From: an uncultured Collinsella sp.
Lineage (GTDB): Bacteria; Actinomycetota; Coriobacteriia; Coriobacteriales; Coriobacteriaceae
NCBI GenBank assembly: GCA_900541245.1
Contig: UQIS01000041.1
Coordinates: 1-20,021 of the forward strand
DNA: 20,021 nucleotides
Reading direction: 5' to 3'
The position numbers and the translations under genes are program-made. The notes beneath the pieces were generated by a model. The model was given only the letters and a program-made list of their open reading frames with translations, ran no database searches and was not told where the DNA came from. Shown piece by piece: positions 5,639 to 14,379 of this stretch (within the stretch, counting starts at the first letter, position 1; every line of letters begins with the position of its first letter).

Positions 5639-6813
5639 GCGGCACCTACGATCGAGAGCAGCGTCTGGGCAAAGTCGTCCAGATCTCCCGGATTCACGCG
5701 GTCATCGAAGGAAATGCGCAGTGCGCCCAATGCCTGCTCGCGACCGATGCCCATCGCACTCAAAACGTGGCTGGGGTCCATACTGCCGCTCGAGCATGCC
5801 GAGCCTGCCGATACCTCAAAGCCGGCGGCGTCGAGCTTGACGATGAGCTCCTCGGAGTCCATGTCGTCGACGTAGATCGAAACCATACCCGGCAGACGAT
5901 CGGCCTGTGCGTAGTCGCCCATGGTGGCGTGAATGCGCGGATGGGCCGTAAGCGCGGCGTAGAGCTTGTCGGAAAGGGTTTGCAGCGTCGCACGCTCCTG
6001 GGCTACATGGGGCGCCAGCGTTCGGGCGGCAGCGGCAAAGGCCAACTGTGTGCGCAGATCCTGCGTGCCGGCACGACGACCGGCCTCCTGTCCGCCGCCA
6101 AAGATGCGCGGGCGCAGCGGCGTGCGGCTCTTAAGGTAGAGCGCGCCGGATGCCACGGGGCCACCGATCTTGTGCGCGGCAACGGTCATGGCGTCAACTC
6201 CCTGCTCGGTGACATCGAGCGGAATGTGCAGATACCCCTGGATGGCATCGGTGTGGAACAGGGCGCCCACGGTATGCGCGGCCGCGGCAAGCTCGCGGAT
6301 GGGCTGCACCACGCCGGTCTCGTTGTTAGCAACCATAATGCTCACGAGCGCCACGTCGTCGTCGAGCAAGTCGCTCAGCGCGGCGGGTTCGATGTAGCCC
6401 GCGCGGCAGGGCTGCACCAGGTCGACGGTAAAGCCGGCGGCACGCAGCAGCGGCAGGTTATCCAGAATCGAATCGTGCTCGATCGCCGACACGATCACGC
6501 GGTTACGCTTGCGATTGCGCTGACGAGCGCCCTCGGCAAGACCGAGCAGCGCCAGCTGGTTGGCCTCGGTGCCGCCGTTGGTAAGGATGATCTCGGACGG
6601 GCGAACGCGTGCGCCAAAGCTACGTGCGATTTCGCGACGGGCGACTTCCAGGCGTGCGGCGGCCTTGCGGCCAAGCGAGTGCAGCGAGTTGGGGTTGACG
6701 CCCGCAAGCTCGCTGTCGTCGTACTCGCGCTGCGCAAGGAGCGCCTCGGCGCGCATGGGCGTCGAGGCGGCATAGTCAAGATTCACGGGTATGCGGTTTT
6801 GACCTGCGGTCAT
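5635..6813 (-). CDS. Cysteine desulfurase (NifS/IscS type)
   Basis: A PLP-dependent enzyme that takes sulfur from cysteine for iron-sulfur clusters or tRNA thiolation. It is 392 residues, normal for group I. Motifs run in order: DYAASTPM (13-20), TNGGTEANQ (78-86), SAIEHDS with cofactor-stacking His113, NNETGVVQPI, FHTDAIQ, the PLP lysine in AAHKIGGP (Lys215), RAGTQD, and the catalytic loop GSACSSGSMDPSHVL with Cys340. The usual K-x-x-GPKG-x-GAL is here KIGGPVASGAL, a mild departure. ATG 6811-6813 has AGGAGG eleven bases upstream, at the end of rpe. No IscU/SufU scaffold or mnmA/thiI-type partner is in the window, so its acceptor cannot be told. The neighbouring IspH and radical-SAM protein need Fe-S clusters and fit a housekeeping role. 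Confidence 0.94.
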   Translation of the reverse strand: MTAGQNRIPVNLDYAASTPMRAEALLAQREYDDSELAGVNPNSLHSLGRKAAARLEVARREIARSFGARVRPSEIILTNGGTEANQLALLGLAEGARQRNRKRNRVIVSAIEHDSILDNLPLLRAAGFTVDLVQPCRAGYIEPAALSDLLDDDVALVSIMVANNETGVVQPIRELAAAAHTVGALFHTDAIQGYLHIPLDVTEQGVDAMTVAAHKIGGPVASGALYLKSRTPLRPRIFGGGQEAGRRAGTQDLRTQLAFAAAARTLAPHVAQERATLQTLSDKLYAALTAHPRIHATMGDYAQADRLPGMVSIYVDDMDSEELIVKLDAAGFEVSAGSACSSGSMDPSHVLSAMGIGREQALGALRISFDDRVNPGDLDDFAQTLLSIVGAA

Positions 6814-6819
6814 AAGGGT

Positions 6820-7491
6820 TTATGCCTCCTGTGCGGCCTCGTTGCCCAGCTTCTGCAGCAGCGCAACCTCGGCAGCGGGATCTTCGGACTTAAATACGGC
6901 AGAACCGGCCACGAGCACGTTGGCGCCGGCCTTGACGTTCTCGGCAATGTTCTTGGAAGAAATGCCACCGTCGACCTCGATGAGGGGCGAAACGCCGTGA
7001 CGCTCGCACATGGCCTTGAGCTCGTGGAGCTTAGCGATGGTGCCCGGGATAAAGCTCTGACCGCCAAAGCCCGGGTTCACGCTCATGAGCAGTACCATAT
7101 CGACGACGTCGATGATGCTCTCAAGCACGCACACGGGGGTGGCGGGGTTGAGCACCACACCGGCCTTGACGCCGCTCTGCTGCAGGTGCGTGAGCGTGCG
7201 GTGCAGGTGCGTGGAGGCCTCGTAGTGCACGGTGATCATGTCGGCACCGGCGTCGGCGTACCAATCGACCGTCTCGTCGGGGTTCGACACCATCAGATGC
7301 GCGTCGACCGGTACATCGGTGGAGCGCTTGACGGCCTTAAGGATGTCAACGCCAAAGGTGAGGTTGCCGGTAAAGTGACCGTCCATAACGTCGAAGTGCA
7401 CGTAGTCGGCGCCGGCGATTTTGTCGAGCTCACCCTTGAGGTTGGCCATGTCGGCCGAAAGGACGGACGGAGCGATTTTAATGGAACCCAT
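6820..7491 (-). CDS. rpe: Ribulose-phosphate 3-epimerase
   Basis: Interconverts ribulose-5-phosphate and xylulose-5-phosphate in the non-oxidative pentose phosphate pathway. It is 223 residues, the family's standard TIM-barrel length. Visible signatures: IAPSVLSADMANL at the start, VHFDVMDGHF (metal ligand His32 and catalytic Asp34), DAHLMV (His65), MSVNPGFGGQSF (phosphate loop), EVDGGIS (Asp174) and VAGSAVF (second phosphate loop). The full set of metal and acid/base residues is there. ATG at 7489-7491 has AAAGG nine bases upstream. The gene lies 18 bases after gpsA and 6 bases before the desulfurase gene. Confidence 0.96.
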   Translation of the reverse strand: MGSIKIAPSVLSADMANLKGELDKIAGADYVHFDVMDGHFTGNLTFGVDILKAVKRSTDVPVDAHLMVSNPDETVDWYADAGADMITVHYEASTHLHRTLTHLQQSGVKAGVVLNPATPVCVLESIIDVVDMVLLMSVNPGFGGQSFIPGTIAKLHELKAMCERHGVSPLIEVDGGISSKNIAENVKAGANVLVAGSAVFKSEDPAAEVALLQKLGNEAAQEA

Positions 7492-7509
7492 GGTAGAAGC
7501 CTTTCTGCG

Positions 7510-8517
7510 TTAGTCGGTGAGTCCGTAGAACTCTTGAGAAGGGACGCGATCGGTAAGAATCTCGAGTGCCCTATCCAAAGTAACACCGTTGTAGAGCGTT
7601 TGCTCCACGGCAAAGGTGAGCGGAATGTCTACGCCCAGTGAACGGGCGAGCTCGCTGACGCTGCGGGCCGCGACGGCGCCTTCGACCACCATATGCGTGC
7701 GCGTCTGATACTCGTCGAGCGACACGCCATGAGCGAACTCGTAGCCAAAGGTGCGGTTGCGCGAATGCTCCGAGGTGCAGGTGGCAATGAGGTCGCCCAT
7801 GCCGGCAAGCCCCATGCAGGTCATAGCCTGCCCGCCGCGGGCATGCACCAGACGGCTGATCTCGGCTAGGCCGCGCGTCATGATGAGGGCGAGCGTGTTG
7901 TCGCCCGCGCCGGTGCCGGCGGAGATGCCGCACACGATGGCGATAACATTTTTCATGGCGCCGCAGACCTCGACACCGGTCATGTCTTGCGACAGATAGA
8001 TACGGAAGGCCGTGGACAGGAGCAGGTCCTTAAAGGTCTCCCCTATCTGCGGATCTTTGCTGGCGATGACGGCGGCAGAAAGTCCGCCGCGGCAGATTTC
8101 CTCAGCATGGTTGGGGCCCGAGAGCGCCGCGACACGTGCCTCGTTGCCGATCTCGGTGGCGATGACCTCGCTCATGAGCAGGCCGGACTCGGGCTCGATG
8201 CCCTTGGTGAGGCAGAGCACCGGGGTCTCGGCAGCGATGAAGGGTGCCGCCTGATGGCATACGCTGCGCAGATGTGTGGAGGGCACGGCAAAGATGACGG
8301 CCTCGGCGCCGTCAAGCGCCTGCGCCAGGTCCGTCGTGGCGACAACGTTTTCCGGCAGCACGTAGTCCACCAGATAGCGGGGATTACGGTGCTCGCCGTT
8401 GATGCCGGCAGCCGTCTGCTCGCTATGGGCCCACATGGTCACGCGCACGGCTCGCGCGGCGGCAAGGCCGGCGACGGCGGTTCCCCACGAGCCAGAGCCA
8501 ATCAGCGCAACATTCAT
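7510..8517 (-). CDS. gpsA: NAD(P)-dependent glycerol-3-phosphate dehydrogenase
   Basis: Reduces dihydroxyacetone phosphate to sn-glycerol-3-phosphate, the backbone that PlsY (encoded just upstream) acylates. It is 335 residues, the usual size. The N-terminal Rossmann fold starts with IGSGSWGTA (6-14). Further signatures are FAVPSTHLR, LTKGIEP with Lys105, SGPNHAEEI, the catalytic GAMKNVIAI with Lys189, GDNTLALIMTRGLAE, and GMGDLIATCTSEHSRNR. Start ATG 8515-8517 has TAGGAGAG directly upstream, nine bases after the plsY stop. Pairing of plsY and gpsA is common in Gram-positive genomes and supports both calls. Confidence 0.97.
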   Translation of the reverse strand: MNVALIGSGSWGTAVAGLAAARAVRVTMWAHSEQTAAGINGEHRNPRYLVDYVLPENVVATTDLAQALDGAEAVIFAVPSTHLRSVCHQAAPFIAAETPVLCLTKGIEPESGLLMSEVIATEIGNEARVAALSGPNHAEEICRGGLSAAVIASKDPQIGETFKDLLLSTAFRIYLSQDMTGVEVCGAMKNVIAIVCGISAGTGAGDNTLALIMTRGLAEISRLVHARGGQAMTCMGLAGMGDLIATCTSEHSRNRTFGYEFAHGVSLDEYQTRTHMVVEGAVAARSVSELARSLGVDIPLTFAVEQTLYNGVTLDRALEILTDRVPSQEFYGLTD

Positions 8518-8526
8518 GACTCTCTC

Positions 8527-9210
8527 CTACTTATCGTCGGGCTCGGTGACGCGCTTGGTAAACGAGAGCTTGGACTCCTTACCTGTCATGAGCTTTTTGA
8601 TGTTCGCACGATGGGCCCACACCACAGTAATGCCGATCAGCGCCATGCAAAACTTAAGTCCGAGGCTGCTGTACGGAAAGACCGCGCAGGCAGCGATGGG
8701 AAGACCGATGGCCGCGGCAAGCGAGCCCACCGACACAAACTTGGTGATGGCGACGGCCACGATAAACATGCCCAGCAGCGAAAGTCCGATGGGCCAGTAC
8801 CAGGCGAGGATGACGCCCAGACCAACTGCGATGCCCTTGCCGCCATGGAAGTTGAGGTAGGGCGAGAAGATATGGCCCCACACGGCTGCCAGGCAGATGA
8901 CGCCGAGCATCCAGTCGCCGGCGGCACCGGGGGCCATAATGCTCACGGGGAAGCCATAGCCCAAGTCGGCAATGAGCGGACGCGCGATAAGGACGCAGAT
9001 GGCGCCCTTAAGGCAGTCTAGCAGCAGCGTGAGCGCGGCCACTTTGGGGCCGGCCACGCGCAGGGCGTTGGTGGTGCCGATGTTGCCGGAGCCCGCCTTA
9101 CGAATGTCCGTGTGGTTGAACACGCGGCCCAGGATCAGACCAAACGGAATCGCCCCGATAAAGAACGAGACCACGGCGCAGATGGCGGTCAGAAGAATCG
9201 GATTATGCAT
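8527..9210 (-). CDS. plsY: Acyl-phosphate:glycerol-3-phosphate acyltransferase
   Basis: Membrane enzyme that moves a fatty acyl group from acyl-phosphate to glycerol-3-phosphate, the first acylation of phospholipid synthesis. It is 227 residues with about five to seven hydrophobic segments. Family motifs are GSGNIGTTNA (41-50), GHIFSPYLNFHGGKGIA (112-128, with the Gly-Gly-Lys-Gly loop) and a later KFVSVGSL. The start at ATG 9208-9210 has AAGGAG seven bases upstream and overlaps the last eight bases of der. A longer frame exists upstream but lies in der and adds a basic, non-membrane piece. With GpsA downstream and PlsC further upstream, the run supplies most of the route to phosphatidic acid; PlsX is not in this window. 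Confidence 0.96.
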   Translation of the reverse strand: MHNPILLTAICAVVSFFIGAIPFGLILGRVFNHTDIRKAGSGNIGTTNALRVAGPKVAALTLLLDCLKGAICVLIARPLIADLGYGFPVSIMAPGAAGDWMLGVICLAAVWGHIFSPYLNFHGGKGIAVGLGVILAWYWPIGLSLLGMFIVAVAITKFVSVGSLAAAIGLPIAACAVFPYSSLGLKFCMALIGITVVWAHRANIKKLMTGKESKLSFTKRVTEPDDK

Positions 9211-10537
9211 CCTTTTGCTCCTTCTTCCTAAAGAAGAGTCGAATGGGCGTGCCGGCAAAGTCGAAGGTCGAGCGCATGCGGTTCTCTACGTAGCGCTGGT
9301 AGGTGTCGTTGACCAGGTCGCTGTGGTTGACGAAGAACGTGAACGTCGGCGGGTTGACGCCCGTCTGGGTCACGTAGTGCATACGCAGGCGGCGCTTGCC
9401 GTCCACCACGGTATGACCGAACTCGCGCAGGTCGGTGAGGAACGTGTTGAGGCGTGAGGTGCTAATCTTCTGCGAGCGCGTCTTCTCGGCAGCGTCTACC
9501 ATTGCCCAGATCTTCTCGACGCTGCGGCCGGTCAGGGCAGAGATGCGCAGGTACTGGGCCCAGGGAGCCATGACGCCCAGACGGCGGTCGATGGTCTCCA
9601 TGCAGGCCTCGCGCTTACGGTCGTCGTCGAGCAGGTCCCACTTGTTGAGCAGCACCACGATGGCGCAACCGCGCTCGATGGCAAGGCCCATGACCTTCTG
9701 GTCCTGCTCGGTAACGCCCACGGAGGCGTCAACGACGAGCAGCGCCACGTCGGCGCGGTCGATGGCGCGCAGGCCGCGGACCATCGAGTAGTACTCGATG
9801 TTCTCGTACACGGTGCTCTTCTTACGGATGCCCGCAGTGTCGACCATGCGGTAGTGCTTGCCGTTGCGCTCCACGACGGTGTCGATGGCGTCGCGCGTGG
9901 TGCCGGCAATGTTGGACACGATGGAGCGGTCGGCGCCCAGGATGCGGTTGAACAACGAGGACTTACCGGCGTTGGGGCGGCCGATGATGGCGACGTTCAG
10001 CGCGTCGGGGAACTCGTCGGCGATCTCGTCCTCCTCCTCGGGCAACAGGGCCACGATGTCGTCGAGCAGGTCGCCCGTGCCGTGGCCGTGCAGGGCCGAG
10101 AGCGGCGTGGGCTCACCGATGCCGAGGGAATAGAACTCCCAGATGCTGTCATTCTCGCGATCGGGGTTGTCGAGCTTGTTCACCAGCAGAAAGACCGGCT
10201 TGTCGCAGCGCTTGAGCATGCGGGCGACCGACTCGTCCTCCTCGGTGACGCCGGTGCGGCCGTCGACCACAAACAGGATGACGGCGGCTTCCTCGGCGGC
10301 GGCGAGGGCCTGGTCGCGAATGGACGTGGCGAAGACGTCGTCGCTCTTGAGCGGTTCGATGCCGCCCGTGTCGACGATGGTGAACTCGCGGCCGTTCCAA
10401 TCGGCCGTGTGGTACGAGCGGTCGCGCGTGACGCCGCGGGACTCATGGACGATGGCGTCCGAGGTCTGGGCCAGGCGGTTAACGAGCGTGGACTTGCCCA
10501 CGTTGGGGCGTCCGACGACGGCGACGATAGGTTTCAT
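9203..10537 (-). CDS. der: Ribosome-associated GTPase Der (EngA)
   Basis: An essential tandem-domain GTPase in 50S ribosomal subunit maturation. It is 444 residues, normal length. GTPase domain 1: GRPNVGKST (9-17), DTGG (56-59), NKLD (120-123). GTPase domain 2: GRPNAGKSS (186-194), DTAG (233-236), NKWD (298-301). A C-terminal KH-like domain follows. ATG 10535-10537 has AAAGGAGT six bases upstream; the in-frame extension to 10708 runs into the neighbouring gene and is not pilin- or GTPase-like, so I reject it. The gene begins ten bases after the DUF512 gene and ends inside plsY. All nucleotide-binding motifs are intact. Confidence 0.97.
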   Translation of the reverse strand: MKPIVAVVGRPNVGKSTLVNRLAQTSDAIVHESRGVTRDRSYHTADWNGREFTIVDTGGIEPLKSDDVFATSIRDQALAAAEEAAVILFVVDGRTGVTEEDESVARMLKRCDKPVFLLVNKLDNPDRENDSIWEFYSLGIGEPTPLSALHGHGTGDLLDDIVALLPEEEDEIADEFPDALNVAIIGRPNAGKSSLFNRILGADRSIVSNIAGTTRDAIDTVVERNGKHYRMVDTAGIRKKSTVYENIEYYSMVRGLRAIDRADVALLVVDASVGVTEQDQKVMGLAIERGCAIVVLLNKWDLLDDDRKREACMETIDRRLGVMAPWAQYLRISALTGRSVEKIWAMVDAAEKTRSQKISTSRLNTFLTDLREFGHTVVDGKRRLRMHYVTQTGVNPPTFTFFVNHSDLVNDTYQRYVENRMRSTFDFAGTPIRLFFRKKEQKDA

Positions 10538-10547
10538 CTGCACTCCT

Positions 10548-11990
10548 TTAATGCGTAGGGTCAGTGGAAGTGTTAGAGTCGGCGGGCACAATGCCAAGGA
10601 TGTGCTCCAGGGTATCGAGCAACTCATGCGGCATGGTCGATACCACATGAACCTCGGCGCCGCGACTGGTAAGGCTTGCGAGTAAATCGTCACGATGATA
10701 CTCGTCAAGCGTCATGCCGTCAGCGTTGAACATGAGCTTAGGCACAAAGAGCATAACCCCCGACAGATCTTGGGGCAGCTGCTCCAGAATGTCACACGCG
10801 ACGATGAGGCCGGTCACGTCCACGTTGCCGCCAAAGTAGCGGTTCTTGATGGCTGTGACGGTGCCGGCGAGTCCCTTGGGCGATTCCACAAAGCGGGCCA
10901 CCGTGTCGCGTGCGCTGGCGCCCGAGAGGCACAGCAGGTGTTGGCTGCGGGCGGCGATGTCCCCGCGGACGCGGGCCAGTCGCTCGCTATCGGCAGCGAG
11001 CACGTCGTCGGTTTCGTCCAGATACGAGCGGATCATGCCAATGCCGTCGTAGTACTGCGGGTAACCGTCGTAAAAGTCTGCCTCGGGAGGATCGATGCCG
11101 GCGTCCAGATAGAACTCGTCGCTCATCTGGAAGGTGTGGCGGCCAAAGCGCTCATAGGCGCGGTCCTGGAAGGGCCTGATCATCGCGATGGTCTCGCGCG
11201 CCAGCTCGGGCTTGTCGCTGTAGGACCAGCTAAAACGGTTCTGATGCTTGGTAAAACCGAGCGGCACAATGCCCAGACTTGTGATTTGCTCGTGCTCCTC
11301 GCAAAAGCGCAGGGTCTTTTCCAGCTCCTCGCCGTCGTTCATGCCGGGGCACAACACGATCTGCGCATGAATCTCTATGCCGGCGGCCATGATGATCTCG
11401 AGCACATCCATGCCGCGCTGGGCGTTGCGGCCCATCATACGGCGGCGGACGTCGGGGCTTACGGCGTGGACCGACACGTTCATGGGGCTCATGTTGCGTT
11501 GGATGACGTTTTGAACATCTTCGTCGGTGAGGTTCGTGAGCGTGACAAAGTTGCCCTGCAAAAAGCTCAGGCGGTAGTCGTCATCGCGAATATAGAGCGT
11601 TGAGCGGCCGCCCTTGGGGAGCATCGTCATAAAGCAGAACACGCAGGCGTTCACGCAGGTGCGCATGCCATCGAAGATGGGGCCATCGAACTCAAGGCCC
11701 CAGTCCTCTCCCGGGAAGCGGTCGAGCTCGACGGGGGTGACGGTGTTGTCGCGCGGGTCGAAAACCTCGAGGTCGACGGTATCATCGTCGGCCTCCCAGA
11801 GCCACACAATCATGTCGGTAAGCTGCTCACCGTTGACCGTGAGCACGCGCATGCCCGGCTCGATACCCACATCCCACGCGGGCGATTCGGGACGCACGTT
11901 CTTTACGAGCGCGCCCTCACCCGGCTCGGGGTCGCGGCTGCGCCCGTAATCGGCCACCTCGGCGGCGTATGCGGGTACGGTCTGGTCCAT
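10548..11990 (-). CDS. DUF512 radical-SAM-like iron-sulfur protein with PDZ domain
   Basis: A 480-residue cytosolic protein. Residues 25-85 form a PDZ-like module (ALVKNVRPESPAWDVGIEPG, then VLTVNGEQL). A radical-SAM-type cluster motif follows, C-x3-C-x2-C as CVNACVFC (Cys112, 116, 119), then a barrel with QGNFVTLTNL, NVSVHAVSPDVR and HAQIVLCPGMNDG. The C-terminal third is the DUF512 domain. The family is widespread in Gram-positive bacteria and cyanobacteria and often sits beside der, as here, but has no proven reaction; assembly or modification linked to ribosomes is only a guess from context. ATG 11988-11990 is two bases after the ispH stop, with AAGGAG about 14 bases upstream. A longer frame into ispH encodes an Arg/His-rich stretch and is a by-product. 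Confidence 0.92.
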   Translation of the reverse strand: MDQTVPAYAAEVADYGRSRDPEPGEGALVKNVRPESPAWDVGIEPGMRVLTVNGEQLTDMIVWLWEADDDTVDLEVFDPRDNTVTPVELDRFPGEDWGLEFDGPIFDGMRTCVNACVFCFMTMLPKGGRSTLYIRDDDYRLSFLQGNFVTLTNLTDEDVQNVIQRNMSPMNVSVHAVSPDVRRRMMGRNAQRGMDVLEIIMAAGIEIHAQIVLCPGMNDGEELEKTLRFCEEHEQITSLGIVPLGFTKHQNRFSWSYSDKPELARETIAMIRPFQDRAYERFGRHTFQMSDEFYLDAGIDPPEADFYDGYPQYYDGIGMIRSYLDETDDVLAADSERLARVRGDIAARSQHLLCLSGASARDTVARFVESPKGLAGTVTAIKNRYFGGNVDVTGLIVACDILEQLPQDLSGVMLFVPKLMFNADGMTLDEYHRDDLLASLTSRGAEVHVVSTMPHELLDTLEHILGIVPADSNTSTDPTH

Positions 11991-11992
11991 GG

Positions 11993-12892
11993 TTAGCGGC
12001 AAAGCTCCTTGATGCGCGCGACGGCGCGTTCGATGTGTTCTTGCGGGGTGGAAGCGCCGGCGGTGATGCCGATGTGGTGAGCGTCGGTAAACCACGCGGC
12101 CTGGAGCTCGGAAGCTTCCTCGATGTGATGCGTGCGCTCGCAGACGTCGGCGCAGATCTGTGCCAAGCGGCGGGTGTTACCCGAGTTCTTGCCGCCCACC
12201 ACGACCATGCAGTCGCAGCGGTTGGCAAGTGTGGCTGCTGCCTGTTGACGCTCACTCGTGGCGGCGCAGATGGTGTTGATCACACGCAGCTCCTGCACGC
12301 GCGGGGTTATGGCGGCCACGACCTCGGCGAGGTTCTGTGCGGTCTGGGTGGTCTGCACGACGAGGCCTACCTTGCCCTTGAGCGACAAGGCGTTGGCGTC
12401 CGCGGCACAGCTCACGACCTGCGCATCATTGCCGGCGTGGCCCAGGATGCCCTCCACCTCGGGGTGACCTGGCTCGCCTACGACCACCACGCGGTAGCCC
12501 TCGCGCACCAGGCGCTCGGCTGCAACATGGACTTTCTTCACGTAGGGGCAGGTGGCGTCGACCACGGTAAGGCCGCGCTCGCGAGCGGCGTCAATGACCT
12601 GCGGCACCACACCGTGGGCGCGGATGATCACGGTGCCCGACGTGGCGTCGTCCAAGGTATCGGCCAGACCGACGCCTGCCTCAGCGAGCTCGCGTACCAC
12701 GATGGGGTTATGGATGAGCGGCCCCAAGGTATGGACCTGAGCGCACTCACCTGCCTGCGGTGCGGCGGCTAGCGCCATATCGAGCGCACGCTGTACGCCG
12801 TAGCAAGTGCCGGCGTGGGCGGCGATCTCGATGGTGGGCGCGTTTGCCTGGTCAGACGCAGCCGCGGCGGTGTTCGTCACGTTCTCGCTCAT
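11993..12892 (-). CDS. ispH: 4-hydroxy-3-methylbut-2-enyl diphosphate reductase
   Basis: Last enzyme of the methylerythritol phosphate pathway; it reduces HMBPP to IPP and DMAPP with a [4Fe-4S] cluster. It is 299 residues, normal for the stand-alone form. Cluster cysteines are visible at Cys30 (AGTCYGV), Cys115 (DATCPYV) and Cys209 (TICAATSERQ). Substrate histidines are His61 (LGPLIHN), His93 (RAHGV) and His143 (GHPEVEG, with the catalytic Glu145). SGNTRRL and TAGASTP complete the pocket. The extra ~20 N-terminal residues are Ala/Asn-rich linker. ATG 12890-12892 is chosen; the purine run before it is weak, and it starts two bases after the plsC stop. In many clostridia ispH is fused or linked to ribosomal protein S1, which is not the case here. 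Confidence 0.95.
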   Translation of the reverse strand: MSENVTNTAAAASDQANAPTIEIAAHAGTCYGVQRALDMALAAAPQAGECAQVHTLGPLIHNPIVVRELAEAGVGLADTLDDATSGTVIIRAHGVVPQVIDAARERGLTVVDATCPYVKKVHVAAERLVREGYRVVVVGEPGHPEVEGILGHAGNDAQVVSCAADANALSLKGKVGLVVQTTQTAQNLAEVVAAITPRVQELRVINTICAATSERQQAAATLANRCDCMVVVGGKNSGNTRRLAQICADVCERTHHIEEASELQAAWFTDAHHIGITAGASTPQEHIERAVARIKELCR

Positions 12893-12894
12893 GG

Positions 12895-13623
12895 CTAGAA
12901 CCTGCCCGGATGCTCGGCGCACAGGTCGTCTCGCATGGCGTAGACGCGGCTCATGGCCTCGGACTCAAACCATTCCAGGCGCTCCGTGCGCTTAAGCCCA
13001 GCCGGTGCGTCGGAAAGCGAGACGGCCTTGCCGGCGCGGATCCAGCACTTCTTGGGACGCATGATCTTTTTGCCCGCGGGCGTGATGTCGGACCAGCCGC
13101 AGATGGCGAGCGGGTTCACAGGTGCCTTGCCCATCTGGGCGATGAGCGCAAAACCGCCGTGGACCTCGGGTTTGATCTCGCGCGAGCGGATGCGCGTGCC
13201 CTCGGGGAAGATCAGAACGTCCTCGCCGCGCTGCAGCGCATGCTGGGCGTCGCGCAGGCACTTCATATCGGCAGTACCACGCTCCACGGGGATGCCGCCA
13301 ACGCGGCTAAAGGCCCAGCGCACAATCTTGCTCTTGGCGAACTCGGACTTAAAGATGGGACGAATGCGGCGCCCCCCAAAGAACAGCGCCGTCTCCACGG
13401 CCAAGAGCTCGGCCATCGAGGTGTGGTTGCAGATGACCACGCTGCCGCGGCCGTCCTGGCGCTCAAACAGCAGATCGGCATCCTCGACCTTCCAACGCCA
13501 CATGAGCTTGGAGAAGGCCCAAAGGATTGCCATGACCACGAAAACGGTGCCGCGGATGAGCGCCGGGAACTCGGCGTAGGGGGCGTTGTAATAGTCCTCG
13601 GGCGTCTGCTTAAACAGGCGCAT
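12895..13623 (-). CDS. plsC: 1-acyl-sn-glycerol-3-phosphate acyltransferase (PlsC family)
   Basis: Second acylation of phospholipid synthesis, making phosphatidic acid at the membrane. It is 242 residues. A hydrophobic segment near residues 22-40 is the likely membrane anchor. The catalytic block is CNHTSMAE (65-72): His67 is present, but the last residue of the usual H-x4-D motif is Glu72 instead of Asp. Block II (FKSEFAK...GGIPVERG) and block III FPEGTR (139-144) are normal, followed by VNPLAI. The strong AAAGGAGGT site six bases before ATG 13621-13623 fixes the start, three bases after cmk. Position between cmk and ispH matches clostridial-type gene order. The Glu could shift substrate choice, or may be normal for this branch of the family. 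Confidence 0.9.
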   Translation of the reverse strand: MRLFKQTPEDYYNAPYAEFPALIRGTVFVVMAILWAFSKLMWRWKVEDADLLFERQDGRGSVVICNHTSMAELLAVETALFFGGRRIRPIFKSEFAKSKIVRWAFSRVGGIPVERGTADMKCLRDAQHALQRGEDVLIFPEGTRIRSREIKPEVHGGFALIAQMGKAPVNPLAICGWSDITPAGKKIMRPKKCWIRAGKAVSLSDAPAGLKRTERLEWFESEAMSRVYAMRDDLCAEHPGRF

Positions 13624-13626
13624 GGG

Positions 13627-14313
13627 CTACCTCCTTTGGTTGATGAGGTCCTCGATGATACGAACGACCTCGTCGATGGTGTGAGCGGTGGAGTCGACGT
13701 GCACGGCGTCCTCGGCGGGCACGAGCGGGGCGACCTCGCGGCTGCTGTCGAGCTTGTCGCGCTGCTTAAGGGCGTCGAGGGTCACGTCGACCTCGGCCTC
13801 GAGCTGCTCGGACGTGAGCGGCTGGGCATCGTTTTGGTGACGCTGCAGCACACGGCGACGGGCGCGCTCGCGCGGGTCGGCGGTCAGGAAGACCTTGACC
13901 TGCGCGTTAGGGAACACGACGGTTCCGATGTCGCGACCCTCGGCCACGATATCGCGGTCCTCTGCGGCACGGCGCTGATGGATGAGCATTGCGGCGCGCA
14001 CGCCCGGGTAGGCCGAGACCTTGGACACGTTGGCGTCAACCTGCGGGGTTCGAATGGCAGCCGAGGCGTCCTGGCCGTCAATGGTCAGGCGCGTGTCCTC
14101 GCCGGTACCGTTGGTAAAGCGAATCTCGATCTTCTCGGCGAGGGCGTCGATGGCCGCCTCGTCGTCCAGATCGATGCCGCGGTCGAGCGCGGCGAAGGTG
14201 ACGGCGCGATACATGGCGCCCGTGTCGAGCTTGTTAAAGCCCAGCTGGCGGGCGATCTCCTTGGCGATGGTGGACTTGCCGGAACCGGCGGGGCCGTCGA
14301 TGGCGACGATCAT
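13627..14313 (-). CDS. cmk: Cytidylate kinase
   Basis: Phosphorylates CMP and dCMP with ATP for pyrimidine salvage and for CTP/dCTP supply. It is 228 residues, normal. Walker A is GPAGSGKST (7-15). LDTGAMYRA is the CMP-binding start, VVAEGRDIGTVVFP the conserved central block, and FLTADPRERARRR the lid region. ATG 14311-14313 has AAAGGAAG about eight bases upstream. It follows the pseudouridine synthase after a 66-base gap, the widest space in this part of the run; I see no terminator or clear promoter in that gap. The scpA-scpB-rluB-cmk order is widely conserved. Confidence 0.97.
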   Translation of the reverse strand: MIVAIDGPAGSGKSTIAKEIARQLGFNKLDTGAMYRAVTFAALDRGIDLDDEAAIDALAEKIEIRFTNGTGEDTRLTIDGQDASAAIRTPQVDANVSKVSAYPGVRAAMLIHQRRAAEDRDIVAEGRDIGTVVFPNAQVKVFLTADPRERARRRVLQRHQNDAQPLTSEQLEAEVDVTLDALKQRDKLDSSREVAPLVPAEDAVHVDSTAHTIDEVVRIIEDLINQRR

Positions 14314-14379
14314 GCAATGCTTCCTTTCGATGGTTGACGTGCTGGTATGGTTCGCGGGCGCTGGGGCGCGGCGGGTTGT

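Noticed and set aside
5602..7641. 679-codon plus-strand frame opposite the desulfurase and rpe genes
   Set aside because: It is antisense to three well-identified enzymes and has the Gly/His/Arg-rich composition typical of the antisense of GC-rich genes. The same reasoning removes the long plus-strand frames at 7987-9021, 12760-14337, 17104-17736 and 18536-19408.
14314..14379. Possible terminator between rluB and cmk
   Set aside because: The gap is GC-rich, but I find no stem followed by a T-run on the minus strand.
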